A DNA stretch of 64,000 bases from Portunus trituberculatus (Eukaryota > Arthropoda > Malacostraca > Decapoda > Portunidae), in assembly GCF_017591435.1 (NCBI RefSeq), contig NC_059272.1, forward strand, positions 6,397,035 to 6,461,034, in the 5' to 3' direction. Under the pieces are notes generated by a model. The model was not told the DNA's origin. It saw nothing but the letters and a program-made list of their open reading frames with translations, and made no database searches. Shown one piece after another: positions 63,424-64,000 of the stretch (positions within the stretch are counted from its first letter, which is position 1; every line of letters begins with the position of its first letter). The translations under genes were made by a program, and so were the position numbers.

Positions 63424-63991
63424 TGATTGATTGATTGATACATTTATTGTTGAATTAATAAATAATTACAATAAAGGAGGAGGATGGGCCTTGCCACCCA
63501 CCCCCTGGGCAAAGACTTAAGGTTAAAGTATCACAAAAATAACTCTGGACAGTATACACAACAAGAATACAAGTATTTCAATAAATAAATACACATATTG
63601 CACACCTTATTGCTTAAGACATCCTATAGTCTGGGAGCAAACTGAGGATATTCCTTGAGTATATCCCTGAAGGTGGCAGAGTCTAGGAGATGGTCAGTGA
63701 GGCTGTACAAGTCATGCTGACCTTGTGGCCTAAATTTAGCAATGAGAGGACATTCCATGATATAGTGACGCAGAGTGTGTCCCCTTGGTGTAGCACACAG
63801 CACACAGCACACAGCACACAGCACACACCAGGAGAAGCACCGACTTCCCAAAAGTATTTGTAGCCTAATCTGAGCCTCATTGCTACCCTGTCATGTGATG
63901 CAGTGTGTCTCCCGTAGGTGTAAGCACAGCTCTGGGAGACACGTGCATAGTGAAGACTAGTGCTACTGCCCCTATGGCAACAAAGCTCCAA
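63424..63991 (-). pseudogene. LINE 3' end ('LINE-F') with (ATCA)n tail and zinc finger
   Basis: The minus strand reads SQSCAYTYGRHTASHDRVAM, RLRLGYKYFWEVG, then a Cys-rich stretch and ATPRGHTLRHYIMECPLIAK (ORFs 63683-63991 and 63624-63851). The C..C..H....C arrangement is the C-terminal finger of many LINE ORF2 proteins; the region before it looks like the end of an RNase H or linker. The Cys stretch is expanded by a 7-bp repeat (CACACAG type, about 63797-63830). The 3' end is a tandem (ATTG)n/(CAAT)n run at 63424-63440. The copy continues beyond the window. Confidence 0.65.
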
Positions 63992-64000
63992 CTGATCACT

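Overview
The window is animal nuclear DNA, most likely from a decapod crustacean. The signs are a host gene with short exons in very long introns, extreme (CA)n, (TA)n and (TC)n microsatellite load, tRNA-derived SINEs, and many LINE, Tc1/mariner, Tigger/pogo, piggyBac, hAT-like and LTR elements. The species call is inference; nothing here is prokaryotic.

Only one host gene is supported. It lies on the + strand and shows its last three coding exons: 6150-6400 (RGG box), 18168-18341 (Q/N/Y/G-rich, poly-Q) and 38544-38747 (G/S/Q-rich C-terminus and stop). All three have consensus splice borders and agree in phase. They encode the disordered RGG plus prion-like tail of an hnRNP-type RNA-binding protein, resembling hnRNP U-like proteins; the domains that would name it are upstream of the window. 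The introns are 11.8 kb and 20.2 kb and almost wholly built of mobile elements.

Layout. 0.6-2.1 kb: minus-strand SINE and LINE pieces joined by (TG)n. 2.3-5.4 kb: broken LTR retrotransposon (gag zinc knuckles, PR, RT, RH, IN). 7.0-8.5 kb: Tigger-type element beside a LINE-A tail. 8.5-15.3 kb: nested pile-up, with a TA-flanked MITE split at TTAA by a second element, which itself received an LTR element and another Tigger copy. 15.4-17 kb: decayed LINE. 18.5-34.5 kb: eleven head-to-tail, same-strand copies of one LINE family ('LINE-A'), separated only by (CA)n. 35.8-37.3 kb: Tc1 element. After the host stop codon, 39.3-40.0 kb holds two SINEs chained by (CA)n, then a quiet AT-rich stretch. 42.8-46.1 kb: two MITEs and a Tc1 element. 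46.6-55.0 kb: a Tigger copy interrupted by a mariner (itself interrupted by a THAP-bearing insert carrying a hAT-like MITE) and by an almost full-length LINE with a PHD plus SGNH-esterase ORF1. 55.1-64.0 kb: further Tigger, CR1-like LINE, piggyBac and pogo-like material, a 0.4-0.5 kb-arm palindrome, and a LINE with a tandem-repeat tail.

The most notable system is LINE-A with its SINEs: each copy ends in a short conserved 3' motif followed by (CA)n, and the next 5'-truncated copy starts directly after that (CA)n. This suggests a retrotransposon that both makes and targets (CA)n, so that microsatellites and tandem trains of LINEs grow together. The mechanism is inference from junctions; the junctions themselves are visible.
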